Shown here piece by piece: positions 27,241 through 35,491 of a stretch of DNA of 64,000 bases (within the stretch, counting starts at the first letter, position 1; every line of letters starts with the position of its first letter). Source of the DNA: Kiloniellaceae bacterium (GTDB lineage: Bacteria > Pseudomonadota > Alphaproteobacteria > Kiloniellales > Kiloniellaceae); the NCBI GenBank assembly GCA_009377535.1, contig WHTV01000010.1, positions 1-64,000 on the forward strand. Direction: 5' to 3'. A program made the translations under genes and the position numbers. The notes under the pieces were generated by a model, which made no database searches, was not told where the DNA came from, and worked only from the letters and a program-made list of their open reading frames with translations.

Positions 27241-28761
27241 GTGGTGCAGAACAGCGAAGCGCAGCAGCCGCGGGAGGCTTTCCTGCGGAGCAAGAGCGGC
27301 AGGGCCTGGCTCCTGCTGCTCGGGCTCGCGTTGCTGTCGAGCGCCGCAGCCGGCGGCGCGCTCTACCGCTCCAACGTGCACTGGTTCGAAACCAACAAGC
27401 TGGAGGAGACCGCGACCGCGCTGCGGCTCGTCGACGCCATGGTCGCCAACTACACGGACGTGCGCGCCGACACGATGGGCGACCAGGCGCCGGTGCCGGC
27501 CGCCTTCCGCGCCCACGCCATCGAGCGCTTCAACGCGGCGCGCGACGGCGACCACCAGCTCTCGATGGGCTGGCTGGGCGTTCCCGGCCGTGAGATCGCC
27601 AGCGCTCCCTACGAGGCGGCCACCGCGCAGGCCATCAGCCAGGCCGCCGCGACCGGCCAGACCACCCCGCGCAGCGAGTGGCTGGACTTCGGCCGCGGCA
27701 TGGTGTTCCGCACCATCGCCCCCTCGGTCGCCAGCCAGCAGGCCTGCGTCGACTGCCACAACAACCACCTCGCCGGCCGCCCCGCCTGGCAGCTCGGCGA
27801 CATCATGGGCGCCTTCGTGATCGACGTGCCGGCCGAGGGCTTCCTGGCCCAGGCGCGGCGCGGCGCCCTGGGCGCGACCGCCCTGCTCTTCCTGGTGTTC
27901 GCCACCTTGAGCGGCGTCATCCTCTTCCTGCAGCACCGCCGGCTGGAGGCCGAGAGCCGCGCCGTGGCCAGCGCCGAGCAGGCCGAGACGGACGCCGAGG
28001 CGCGCCGCCTCGCCGAGGCGGCCAGCGGCGCCAAGTCGCGCTTCCTGGCGCTGATGAGCCACGAGCTGCGCACGCCGCTGAACGCCATCCTCGGCTTTTC
28101 CGAGGTGATCTCCCGCCAGACCATGGGCCCGGTGTCGCCGCGCTACGCCGACTACGCGCAGGACATCCACCGCAGCGGCCAGCACCTGCTCACCCTGATC
28201 ACCGACATCCTGGAGCTCGCCCGGGCGGAGTCGGGCCGCCTGAGCCTCTCGGAAGAGGACACGTCGCTCTTCGAGGTGGTCGATCCCTGCGTGCGCCTCA
28301 TCGCGCCGCGCGCCCAGCAGCAGGGCGTCGCGCTCTCGGTCGCGCTGGCCAAGGACGTCCGCCTGTGCGCCGATACCACCAAGCTGCGCCAGACCGTGCT
28401 GAACCTCCTCACCAACGCGGTGAAGTTCACCCCGGCCGGCGGCCGGGTCGAGATCAGGGCAAAGCTGCACGCCAGCGGCGGCCTCGCCATCCAGGTCGCT
28501 GACACCGGCATCGGTATCAAGCTGGAGGACATCCCGCAGGCCATGCTGCCCTTCGAGCGGCTGAAAGCCGCCGAGAAGATCGAGGGCACCGGCCTCGGCC
28601 TGCCCCTCGCAAAGATGCTGACCGAGCTGCACGACGGCATCCTCGAGCTCAGCAGCATGCCCGGGAGCGGCACCCGCGTGACCATCCACCTGCCGCCTTA
28701 CCGCGTGCTGGCGGAACCGGAAAGCGCGGCCGAAGCAGAACCGCGGCGCGCCACCTCCTAG
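27241..28761 (+). CDS. Sensor histidine kinase with CxxCH (haem) periplasmic domain
   Basis: 506 residues from GTG 27241 (an upstream TTG start would add 19). Two membrane helices flank a DUF3365/Tll0287-like domain with ACVDCHNNH (about residues 161-169), a c-type haem motif. The cytoplasmic part has the H-box MSHELRTPLNAILGF, an N-box LLTNAVKF, DTGIGI and GTGLGLPL. It is probably a haem-based redox or gas sensor. No response regulator is adjacent, so its partner is unknown. Confidence 0.88.
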   Translation: MVQNSEAQQPREAFLRSKSGRAWLLLLGLALLSSAAAGGALYRSNVHWFETNKLEETATALRLVDAMVANYTDVRADTMGDQAPVPAAFRAHAIERFNAARDGDHQLSMGWLGVPGREIASAPYEAATAQAISQAAATGQTTPRSEWLDFGRGMVFRTIAPSVASQQACVDCHNNHLAGRPAWQLGDIMGAFVIDVPAEGFLAQARRGALGATALLFLVFATLSGVILFLQHRRLEAESRAVASAEQAETDAEARRLAEAASGAKSRFLALMSHELRTPLNAILGFSEVISRQTMGPVSPRYADYAQDIHRSGQHLLTLITDILELARAESGRLSLSEEDTSLFEVVDPCVRLIAPRAQQQGVALSVALAKDVRLCADTTKLRQTVLNLLTNAVKFTPAGGRVEIRAKLHASGGLAIQVADTGIGIKLEDIPQAMLPFERLKAAEKIEGTGLGLPLAKMLTELHDGILELSSMPGSGTRVTIHLPPYRVLAEPESAAEAEPRRATS

Positions 28762-28823
28762 CCGTCGAGCCGGCGCCGGAGGGAGAGGACAGCCGCGCGG
28801 CGATGGCGTAACCTGCCGCTTCC

Positions 28824-29438
28824 ATGCTCACCGTCGCGAACCTCTCCCGCCCCGGCCTGGAGCCGACCTCCTTCGAGCTCGCCGCCGGCGCATGCATCGC
28901 CCTGCGCGGACCCTCGGGTGCCGGCAAGACGCTGCTGCTGCGCGCCCTGGCCGACCTCGACCCGAATGAGGGCGACGTGCTGCTCGACGGCGTGCCGCGC
29001 GACAGGATTCCGGCGCCGCTGTGGCGCCGCCGCGTCGGCTACGTGCCGGCGGAGCCGGGCTGGTGGTCGGAGCGCCTCGCCGAACACTTCCAGGACTGGG
29101 ACGCCCAGGCCGGCCCGGCCCGGCGCCTGAAGATCTCGCCGAGCGCCGCCGAGCGGCGGGTCAGCCAGCTCTCCACCGGCGAGCGCCAGCGCCTCGCCCT
29201 GCTGCGCGCCCTGGAGCACCGCCCCGAGGTGCTGCTGCTCGACGAGCCGACCGGACCGCTGGACGAGGAGACCACCGCCGCGGTCGAAGCGCTGCTGCGC
29301 GAGAAGCAGTCGAACGGCCTCGCCCTCTTCTGGGTGACCCACGACAAGCGGCAGGCCGAGCGGGTGGCGGACCGGTCCTTCTGGATCGACAGCGGGCGCC
29401 TGCGCGAGGCGGTCCTGGAGGATGCCCGGAAGCGATGA
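28824..29438 (+). CDS. fetA: FetA-like ABC ATPase (YbbL type)
   Basis: 204 residues. Walker A GPSGAGKTLLLR, signature LSTGERQRLALLRAL, Walker B VLLLDEPTGPLDEE, H-loop WVTHDKRQ. It is short, as FetA/YbbL is. FetAB of E. coli affects iron homeostasis and resistance to peroxide, probably by iron export. The stop overlaps the next ATG as ATGA, confirming the pair. Confidence 0.88.
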   Translation: MLTVANLSRPGLEPTSFELAAGACIALRGPSGAGKTLLLRALADLDPNEGDVLLDGVPRDRIPAPLWRRRVGYVPAEPGWWSERLAEHFQDWDAQAGPARRLKISPSAAERRVSQLSTGERQRLALLRALEHRPEVLLLDEPTGPLDEETTAAVEALLREKQSNGLALFWVTHDKRQAERVADRSFWIDSGRLREAVLEDARKR

Positions 29439-30232
29439 ACTACATTCGCCTCGACACCTGGGACCTGGCCTTGGCCGCGTTGCTGCTGCTCGGCGTGGCC
29501 GCGCTGTCGCTGCTGCTGCAGCTGAGGATCGAGCGCAAGCTGCTGCTCGCCGGCTTGCGCTGCGCGCTGCAGCTTGCCCTCGTCGGCCTGGTGTTGACCA
29601 AGCTCTTCGAGCTGGTGTCGCCCTGGTGGACCGGCCTTGCCGCCCTCGCCATGGTGCTGTTCGCCGGACGCGAGATCATGGCGCGGCAGGAGCGCGGCTT
29701 CCACGCGCTCTGGGCCTATGGCATCGGCACCTCGGCCATGCTGATGGCCGCGGCGCTGGTCACCGTCTTCGCGCTGACCACCCAGGTGAAGCCGGAGCCC
29801 TGGTACGACCCGCGCTACGCCCTGCCCCTGCTCGGCATGATCCTCGGCAACACCATGACCGGCATCGCGCTCGGCCTGCAGCGCCTCACCGAGGGCGCCC
29901 GCCAGCAGCGCGCGGGCATCGAGGCGCTGCTCTGCCTCGGCGCCACCCGGCGCAAGGCGATGCTGCCGATAACCCGCCAGGCGCTGACCACCGCGCTGAT
30001 GCCGATCATCAACGCGCTGGCCGCCACCGGCCTGGTCTCGCTGCCCGGCATGATGACCGGCCAGATCCTCGCGGGCGTCGAGCCGCTGGAGGCGGTGAAG
30101 TACCAGCTCATGATCATGTTCATGATCGCCGGCGGGACGACCCTGGGCGCCGTCACCGCCGTCTTCGTCGGCGTCCACCGCCTGACCGACAACCGCGACC
30201 GCCTGCGCCTCGACAGGCTGGCGGGGGAGTGA
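29435..30232 (+). CDS. fetB: FetB-like ABC permease (YbbM, UPF0014 family)
   Basis: 265 residues with about seven membrane segments. ILGNTMTGIALGLQRL (about residues 137-152) and SLPGMMTGQILAGVEP (about 204-219) are family hallmarks. It is translationally coupled to the ATPase gene, and a REP-like repeat follows. It probably moves iron or another metal across the inner membrane with FetA. Confidence 0.9.
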   Translation: MNYIRLDTWDLALAALLLLGVAALSLLLQLRIERKLLLAGLRCALQLALVGLVLTKLFELVSPWWTGLAALAMVLFAGREIMARQERGFHALWAYGIGTSAMLMAAALVTVFALTTQVKPEPWYDPRYALPLLGMILGNTMTGIALGLQRLTEGARQQRAGIEALLCLGATRRKAMLPITRQALTTALMPIINALAATGLVSLPGMMTGQILAGVEPLEAVKYQLMIMFMIAGGTTLGAVTAVFVGVHRLTDNRDRLRLDRLAGE

Positions 30233-30243
30233 CTGTCTTTGAT

Positions 30244-30337
30244 TGTCACCCTCGCGCTTGACGCGAGGGTCCATTCTTCTACCGCACGAACCGGGGAAGC
30301 GGGAAAATGGATACGCGCGTCAGGCCCGCGTATGACA
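30244..30337. repeat. REP-like palindromic intergenic repeat
   Basis: Two palindromic arms: TGTCACCCTCGCGCTTGACG with GAGGGTCCAT, then ATGGATACGCGCGTC with CCCGCGTATGACA. The outer TGTCA/TGACA ends and the gcTTGAcgc/GTCAGGC cores recur at 54355-54446 and 60458-60562, so they form a dispersed family. It lies between the convergent fetB and thioesterase genes and may also end transcripts. Confidence 0.7.
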
Positions 30338-30362
30338 GGTGAGAGGTGGTGATATCCCGCAC

Positions 30363-30794
30363 CTACTCCTGCAGCTTCACCAGCGCTTTGCGCAAGCCGT
30401 CCGGAATCGGGACCGCCTTCATGGTCGCGCGCTCGACGAAGACGTGGACGAAGCTGCCGAGCGCCGCCGCCTCCTCGCGGCACTGCTTGAAGAGACCGAT
30501 CTCGTAGCGCACCGAGCGGTTGCCGAGATGCGCCACGCGCAGTCCCGCCTCCACTTCTTCCGGAAAGGCAAATGCCGCCTTGTACTGACAGGCGCTCTCG
30601 GCACAGACACCGACGATCTGCCCGTCGTGAATGTCGAGCCCGCCTTCGCGGATGAGGTAGTCGTTGATCACCGTGTCGAAGTAGGAATAGTAGACCACGT
30701 TGTTCACGTGGCCGTAGATGTCGTTGTCCATCCAGCGCGTCGGGATGGTGAGGAAGTGCGGGAAGCGGTCGCGGAGTTCCGGCCTGTCGGTCAT
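30363..30794 (-). CDS. Acyl-CoA thioesterase (4HBT hotdog)
   Basis: 143 residues. The motif [20 protein letters not shown] (about 20-39) with active-site Asp identifies a YbgC/FadM-like 4-hydroxybenzoyl-CoA thioesterase fold. The substrate is unknown. It follows the alpha/beta hydrolase by eight bases on the same strand, probably one operon with metY. Confidence 0.92.
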   Translation of the reverse strand: MTDRPELRDRFPHFLTIPTRWMDNDIYGHVNNVVYYSYFDTVINDYLIREGGLDIHDGQIVGVCAESACQYKAAFAFPEEVEAGLRVAHLGNRSVRYEIGLFKQCREEAAALGSFVHVFVERATMKAVPIPDGLRKALVKLQE

Positions 30795-30802
30795 CGTATT
30801 CT

Positions 30803-31591
30803 CTAAACAATCGTCAGCAGCGCATCGAGGGTTTCGTCGGGCTTTTCGGCCAGCATCATGTGGCCGCAGGCGGGGATGACGATCGCGTTCGCGCCGGCGA
30901 TCGCGGCGGCCAGCTTGGCGCCGGCCCGGGCCGGCGTCATCCTGTCCTCGGCTCCCATGATGACCACCGTCGGGCAGGCGACCTTGGCGGCGGCCTCCAG
31001 TCCGCCGTCGTAGGCGTTGCAGGCGGCGAGGTCGGCGGCGAGCACGCCCGGACGCACGCGCTCCAGCAGGCGCTCGCCGCCGCCCATCAGCCAGGCGCCG
31101 GGCACGCGCGCACCGCCGAGTTGTCCGGCGGGACCGTAGCTCCAGGAGGTCATGAGGTCGAAGGCGGCGTGATCGTTCGCCTCCGCCGCCGCGAGAAGTT
31201 CCGGATGCACCGGCATCTTGGGCGCGGCACCGAGCAGCGCCAGCGCGCCCACCCGCCCGGGATGGCGCGCCGCCGCCTCCAGGGCCACCAGGGCGCCCAT
31301 GGAGTGACCCACCAACGCCGCCTTTTCTGCGCCCACCTCGTCGAGCAGCTGCGCGACCCAGTCGGCCTGCGCCGCGATCGAGGTCAGCGCCGCGCCCTCC
31401 GAGCGGCCGTGGCCCGGCAGGTCGGGCGCCAGCACCGCGCGGCCGCGGTGCGCGAAGTAGCGCGCCGGCAGCACCCAGACCGTGTGATCGAGGCCGGCGC
31501 CGTGCAGAAAGACGACAAGGGGAAGCTCGGTAGCGAAGGCGCGCCCGCCAGTCCCGGCGTGGACGCGCTGGCCCGAAACAGTCAGCGCCAT
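30803..31591 (-). CDS. Alpha/beta-fold hydrolase
   Basis: 262 residues. Catalytic set: nucleophile Ser in [12 protein letters not shown] (about residues 93-104), acid Asp in MGAEDRMTP (about 213-221), His in [12 protein letters not shown] (about 240-251), and an HGAGLDHT oxyanion loop (about 30-37). Substrate is unknown. It is seven bases after metY, so possibly a downstream partner in the same transcript. Confidence 0.9.
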   Translation of the reverse strand: MALTVSGQRVHAGTGGRAFATELPLVVFLHGAGLDHTVWVLPARYFAHRGRAVLAPDLPGHGRSEGAALTSIAAQADWVAQLLDEVGAEKAALVGHSMGALVALEAAARHPGRVGALALLGAAPKMPVHPELLAAAEANDHAAFDLMTSWSYGPAGQLGGARVPGAWLMGGGERLLERVRPGVLAADLAACNAYDGGLEAAAKVACPTVVIMGAEDRMTPARAGAKLAAAIAGANAIVIPACGHMMLAEKPDETLDALLTIV

Positions 31592-31598
31592 GCCGCCG

Positions 31599-32894
31599 TC
31601 AGTCCTTCTGCGAGGCGCGCAGGGCCTGGCGCAGGTCGGCGATGATGTCCTCGGCGTCTTCCAGGCCGACCGAGAGACGGACCATGTCCTCGCCCACGCC
31701 GGCGGAGGCCAACTGCTCGGCGGTCATCTGCTGGTGCGTGGTGCTGGCCGGGTGGATCACCAGGCTCTTGGCGTCGCCGACGTTGGCGAGGTGGGAGGCA
31801 AGGCGGCAGGCCTCGATGAAGGTTGCGCCCGCCCGGCGGCCGCCCTTCACGCCGAAGGAGACGATGGAGCCGCAACCCTTCGGCATCAGGCGTTGCCCCA
31901 GGGCATGGTCGGGATGGTCCGGCAGATCCGGATGCAGGACCCAGGAGACCGCGGCCTCGCCCTGCAGGAAGTCGAGCACCTTCAAGGTGTTCGCCATGTG
32001 CCGCTCCATGCGCAGCGGCAGGGTCTCCACGCCCTGCAGGATGTAGAAGGCGTTCTGCGGCGCCATGGTGGCGCCGAAGTCGCGCAGGCCCTCGCTGCGC
32101 GCCCGCATGGCGAAGGCCTGGGGGCCGAACTCCTCGGCGAAGTCGATGCCGTGGTAGCCGGCGTAAGGCTCTGTCAGGGTGTCGAACCTGCCGCTGGCCT
32201 CCCAGTCGAAGCGGCCGCCGTCGACCAGCAGGCCGCCCAGCGCCAGGCCATGGCCGCCCAGCCACTTGGTCGCCGAGTGCAGCACCAGATCGGCGCCGAG
32301 CTCGATCGGGCGGCAGAGATAGGGCGTCGCGAAGGTGCTGTCGATCAGCAGCGGCAGGCCGGCGGCGTGGGCCACCTCCGCCACCGCCGGAATGTCGAGC
32401 ACCTCGAGGCCGGGGTTGCCGAGGCCCTCGGCGAAGACCAGGCGCGTCTCCGGGCGGATGGCGCCACGGAAGGCCGCGACGTCGCGCGGCTTCACGAAGC
32501 TGGTGGTGATGCCGAAGCGCGGCAGGGTGTGGGTAAAGAGGTTGATCGAGCCACCATAGAGCGAAGACGAGGCGACGACGTGCCCGCCCTGACCCATCAG
32601 CGTGACGATGGCGAGATGCAGTGCGGCATGCCCGGAGGCCGTCCCGATGGCGGCGACGCCGTGCTCCAGCGCGGCGATGCGCTCCTCCAGCACCGCCACC
32701 GTCGGATTCGAGATGCGGCTGTAGATGTGCCCGGCGCGCTCCAGGTTGAACAGGGCGGCGGCCTGGTCGGTGTCGCGGAAGACATAGGACGTGGTCTGGT
32801 AGATCGGCACGGCGCGCGCGCCGGTCGTCGGATCCGGCTGCTGGCCGGCATGCAGCGCCAGGGTGTCGAACTTCAGGAATTTGGGATCCGCCAC
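31599..32894 (-). CDS. metY: O-acetylhomoserine aminocarboxypropyltransferase / sulfhydrylase
   Basis: 431-residue PLP enzyme that makes homocysteine (or methionine) from O-acetylhomoserine and sulfide or methanethiol. It has YSRISNPTV-type sequence (about 54-62), the PLP Lys in LHSATKWLGGHG (about 205-216), and the C-terminal MVRLSVGLEDAEDIIADL. Length fits MetY rather than the shorter cystathionine enzymes. An RNA switch or small RNA lies about 200 bases upstream on the same strand. Confidence 0.93.
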   Translation of the reverse strand: MADPKFLKFDTLALHAGQQPDPTTGARAVPIYQTTSYVFRDTDQAAALFNLERAGHIYSRISNPTVAVLEERIAALEHGVAAIGTASGHAALHLAIVTLMGQGGHVVASSSLYGGSINLFTHTLPRFGITTSFVKPRDVAAFRGAIRPETRLVFAEGLGNPGLEVLDIPAVAEVAHAAGLPLLIDSTFATPYLCRPIELGADLVLHSATKWLGGHGLALGGLLVDGGRFDWEASGRFDTLTEPYAGYHGIDFAEEFGPQAFAMRARSEGLRDFGATMAPQNAFYILQGVETLPLRMERHMANTLKVLDFLQGEAAVSWVLHPDLPDHPDHALGQRLMPKGCGSIVSFGVKGGRRAGATFIEACRLASHLANVGDAKSLVIHPASTTHQQMTAEQLASAGVGEDMVRLSVGLEDAEDIIADLRQALRASQKD

Positions 32895-33090
32895 GGCGCC
32901 TCCTTCCGCCCCCCGCCCGGTATCGCTGGGGGAATCGGCGGCAGCTTACACGAAACGGCAGGAGAAACCGCAGCGGGAATCCCGCCGCAACAGCCGGCGG
33001 CGGTCGTCAAAGTAGTTGACGCACCGCACAACTAAAGCGAAGCGGGCATTACTTTAGAACGAGTCCAGAAATTGGCCAGCCATTGGGACC

Positions 33091-33184
33091 AGAAAGAAAA
33101 AGGGCCCACAAATAAAGGAGGGCCTTCGATCCTTCCGGATCGTGGCCCATCCCCTTGTTTGAGTCCTACCCTGTCAACTTGCCT
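33091..33184 (-). ncRNA. RNA with mutually exclusive hairpins upstream of metY (attenuator or sRNA)
   Basis: On the minus strand GGGCC (33148-33144) and GATCC-GGAA-GGATC form a hairpin closed by GGCCC (33124-33120). The same GGCCC can instead pair with GGGCC (33107-33103) to form a terminator followed by TTTTTCTTT. This is the layout of a transcription attenuator, 200 bases before metY. It does not match SAM-I, SAM-II or other met riboswitches I know. A free small RNA ending at this terminator is the alternative. Confidence 0.55.
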
Positions 33185-33190
33185 GCGCGA

Positions 33191-33218
33191 ACATTAGCAG
33201 GTGGCCTCAACGGGTCAA
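33191..33218 (-). promoter_or_regulatory. Sigma-70 promoter for the metY-side RNA
   Basis: On the minus strand TTGACC (33218-33213), 16 bases, TAATGT (33196-33191). Transcription would begin near 33184. The 33220-33395 stretch beyond shows no gene. Confidence 0.5.
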
Positions 33219-33399
33219 GTGGAGAATCGTTAATACCAGCCGACGCTTAGCGGTCGGCTGCCGAGCAAGCGCTATCATCGGCGGATTCCCGGCTCTTTGC
33301 TGTCTCCGCCGTCGGACCCGGTCGGAGGCCACGACGCCCCGCGCCGCCGGCGCTTCCAAGACCAAGAAGAACTCGCGGGCTATTCCTGAGGTGCAAAAG

Positions 33400-33514
33400 A
33401 AAAAACCGCCGGGCGAACCCGGCGGCAAGTTTAACAGGGAGGCGTTACAAGGAACGGATAAACATCCGAAAGACGGCCGGGAGGACCCGGGGAGGGCTTA
33501 CCGAGCCGCCTGTA
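33400..33514 (-). ncRNA. Small RNA with repeated anti-Shine-Dalgarno motifs (MmgR/cuckoo-like?)
   Basis: A perfect TATAAT (33526-33521, minus strand) is followed after about 115 bases by a perfect terminator: CCGCCGGG / CCCGGCGG stem, loop TTCG, six T. In between are three CCUCC motifs (CCCUCCCC, GUCCUCCC, GCCUCCCUG) and a hairpin CGGAU-GUUU-AUCCG. CU-rich loops that block ribosome sites define alphaproteobacterial trans-acting sRNAs such as the alpha-r8/MmgR and CcsR families; assignment to one of them is tentative. Confidence 0.65.
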
Positions 33515-33520
33515 GCTAAA

Positions 33521-33526
33521 ATTATA
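33521..33526 (-). promoter_or_regulatory. Consensus -10 box of the small RNA
   Basis: TATAAT on the minus strand. The -35 is weak (AACCCT or TTAACC at about 18-19 bases), so an activator may be involved. Confidence 0.55.
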
Positions 33527-33811
33527 CCTAAACACCTTAAAGAAGGGTTAACAGGGAAATTAACAGCCAATTATTCATTGGCCAGGATAAACAATCCCTC
33601 ATAGCGTGTTCTCGCGATAGAGTCGGAATATACCCATATCCCTGCTCGTCGCGCCGCTACACCCGGCCGCCCCACCCCTGCTGGGGACGCCTGCGCCATG
33701 GCAGAGACGCGGGTGGCGCCCTAGATGATAGCTAGGAAATCGCGCCCGGCTTCGCAGGGCGTCTGAGATCGAGACGGACCACTGGGACAGGCGACGGCGA
33801 GGAGGTGGGTG

Positions 33812-34192
33812 ATGTTCACGAGACGCGAGTTCCTGGCCGCCGGCGGCGCAGCCGTCGTGCTGAGCCTTGCCGGCGTTTTCGACGTGCTGGCCCACCACGG
33901 CTGGCGCTGGGCCGAGGACGGCAATTTCGAGCTGACCGGCATCATCACGGCCGTGCAGCTGGGCAACCCGCACGGTGTGCTGACCGTCGACGCCGAGGGC
34001 GAGGCCTGGACCGTGGAGGTCGGCCAGCCCTGGCGCAACGAGCGCGCGGGCCTCAGCGACGCGATGCTCGCCGTGGGCCGCGAGGTGACGGTCTCGGGCG
34101 CGCGCTCCGCCGATGCAGCGGAGAAGCGGGTGAAGGCCGAGCGGGTCATCATCGATGGGCAGACCTACAACCTCTATCCAGACCGCGACTAG
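33812..34192 (+). CDS. Tat-like exported DUF6152-type protein
   Basis: 126 residues; ATG 33812 follows GGAGG. The N-terminus FTRREFLAAGGAAVVLSL looks like a twin-arginine signal (TRREFL). The mature part starts HHGWRWAEDGNFELTGIIT and is a small beta-rich domain. It corresponds to the DUF6152 family recognised by HHGW and NPHGVLTVD. A membrane protein gene follows 16 bases later, a common partner. Function is unknown. Confidence 0.85.
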   Translation: MFTRREFLAAGGAAVVLSLAGVFDVLAHHGWRWAEDGNFELTGIITAVQLGNPHGVLTVDAEGEAWTVEVGQPWRNERAGLSDAMLAVGREVTVSGARSADAAEKRVKAERVIIDGQTYNLYPDRD

Positions 34193-34208
34193 CGGCGCAG
34201 CGGACGCC

Positions 34209-34697
34209 ATGCTGGCCGAGGCGCTGACGGCGCTGCAGAACCTGGAGCCGGTGGCCGCCCTGCGCGCCTCGCGCTGGGTCTATCCGCTGGTGAACAGCGG
34301 ACATATCGCCGGCCTCGCCCTGCTCTTCGGGGCCATCCTGCCGCTCGACCTGCGTCTGCTGGGCGCCTGGCGCAGCGTGCCGCTGCATTTCCTGGCAAAG
34401 GTGTTGGTGCCGGTCGCCATGGCGGGCCTTGCCCTCGCCGCCACCACGGGCCTGCTGCTGTTTTCCGTCAGTGCCACGAAGTATGCCGCCACCGCGCTGT
34501 TCCCGGTGAAGCTGGGGTTGATCGCCCTCGCGGTGGCCAACGCCCTGCTGCTGCGCCGCAGCCCCGACTGGACCCCGGCCCGGAGTCCTGGCCTGCCGGA
34601 TGCGGCCACGACGCGCCTCAAGGCCGCCGGGGCCCTCTCCATCGGCCTCTGGCTGGCGGTGATCCTCTGCGGGCGCTTCCTGGCCTATCTGGCCTGA
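34209..34697 (+). CDS. DUF6644/DUF2214-like inner-membrane protein
   Basis: 162 residues from ATG 34209, with four hydrophobic segments (about residues 22-42, 60-82, 90-110, 138-158). The pattern SGHIAGLALLFGAILPLDLRLLGAW resembles the membrane proteins found after DUF6152 genes. It is probably cotranscribed with the upstream exported protein. No catalytic motif is seen. Confidence 0.8.
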   Translation: MLAEALTALQNLEPVAALRASRWVYPLVNSGHIAGLALLFGAILPLDLRLLGAWRSVPLHFLAKVLVPVAMAGLALAATTGLLLFSVSATKYAATALFPVKLGLIALAVANALLLRRSPDWTPARSPGLPDAATTRLKAAGALSIGLWLAVILCGRFLAYLA

Positions 34698-34776
34698 GGC
34701 GCGCCGGTCCCGTTCGGGGCTTCCTTCCCCCAAAAATGTCGCTCGCACCCCTTGATCTCGCGGCGCAACATAGTAT

Positions 34777-34793
34777 ATTGGAATAATTCCAAT
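34777..34793. promoter_or_regulatory. Irr/Fur-family operator over the peroxiredoxin promoter
   Basis: Perfect 17-bp palindrome ATTGGAA-TAA-TTCCAAT. Its half-site-N3-half-site layout is that of the rhizobial Irr box (TTTAGAA-N3-TTCTAAA). It overlaps a promoter (TTGATC, 16 bases, TATATT; 34752-34779), so binding would block transcription. Irr is inferred; PerR-like or IscR-like binding are alternatives. Confidence 0.5.
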
Positions 34794-34867
34794 TCACAGA
34801 GAAAGCGACCAGAAGCCAAGGCTATGGTCGCATCTCCCCATGTTCGCAGCTGCGAGGAGTTAACTTC

Positions 34868-35422
34868 ATGATCGGCCGAAAACTTCCCCCCGTGACCTTC
34901 CGAACCCGCGTCCGCGACGAGTCGGTCGGGGGCCCCAATCCGTTCAAATGGGAGAACAAGACCACCGACGACTACTTCAAGGGCAAGCGGGTCGTGCTGT
35001 TCTCCCTGCCCGGCGCCTTCACGCCGACCTGCTCGACCTATCAGTTGCCGGACTTCGACAAGCTGTTCCCGGATTTCCAGGCCAAGGGCATCGACGAGAT
35101 CTACTGTCTGTCGGTGAACGACGCCTTCGTGATGAATGCCTGGGGCAAGCAGCAGAGCCTCGAGAACATCAAGCTGATTCCCGACGGCTCCGGCGAGTTC
35201 ACGCGCAAGATGGGCATGCTGGTGTGCAAGGACAATCTGGGCTTCGGCATGCGCTCCTGGCGCTATGCCGCCGTCATCGACGACGGCGAGGTGAAGGCCT
35301 GGTTCGAGGAACCCGGCTTCTCCGACAACTGCGAGACCGACCCCTACGGCGAGTCCTCGCCGCAGAACATCCTCGAGAAGCTCACCGACGAGGTGCTCGG
35401 CAAGAAGGTCGAAGCCGCCTGA
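34868..35422 (+). CDS. Peroxiredoxin, Prx5/hybrid type
   Basis: 184-residue thiol peroxidase. The peroxidatic Cys is in PGAFTPTCSTYQLPDF (about residues 47-62). SVNDAFVMNAWG and the C-terminal GFSDNCETDPYGESSP are Prx5-type features. It reduces hydrogen peroxide or alkyl peroxides in the cytoplasm, probably with glutathione/glutaredoxin. A palindromic operator covers its promoter, and a terminator follows. Confidence 0.94.
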   Translation: MIGRKLPPVTFRTRVRDESVGGPNPFKWENKTTDDYFKGKRVVLFSLPGAFTPTCSTYQLPDFDKLFPDFQAKGIDEIYCLSVNDAFVMNAWGKQQSLENIKLIPDGSGEFTRKMGMLVCKDNLGFGMRSWRYAAVIDDGEVKAWFEEPGFSDNCETDPYGESSPQNILEKLTDEVLGKKVEAA

Positions 35423-35446
35423 CCCTTACGTCAAGCGTGCAGCAGA

Positions 35447-35470
35447 ACGGCCCGCCGCCCGGCGGGCCGT
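35447..35470 (+). terminator. Intrinsic terminator after the peroxiredoxin gene
   Basis: Perfect ACGGCCCGCC / GGCGGGCCGT stem with GCCC loop, then CTTCATTT. It lies between convergent genes. Confidence 0.8.
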
Positions 35471-35491
35471 CTTCATTTGTGCCGGAGCGCG

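Noticed and set aside
33049-33150. 33-codon minus-strand frame starting MGHDPEGSKALLYLWALF
   Set aside because: Third codon positions are not GC-rich as in real genes here, no Shine-Dalgarno at a proper distance, and the bases are better explained by competing RNA hairpins.
32895-33220. SAM-II or SAM-I riboswitch before metY
   Set aside because: Neither the SAM-II core (GCUGAUUUAAC type) nor the SAM-I core is present on the minus strand.
33548-33563. CtrA site TTAA-CAGGGAAA-TTAA
   Set aside because: The spacer is eight bases, not seven, so it does not fit the full CtrA site.
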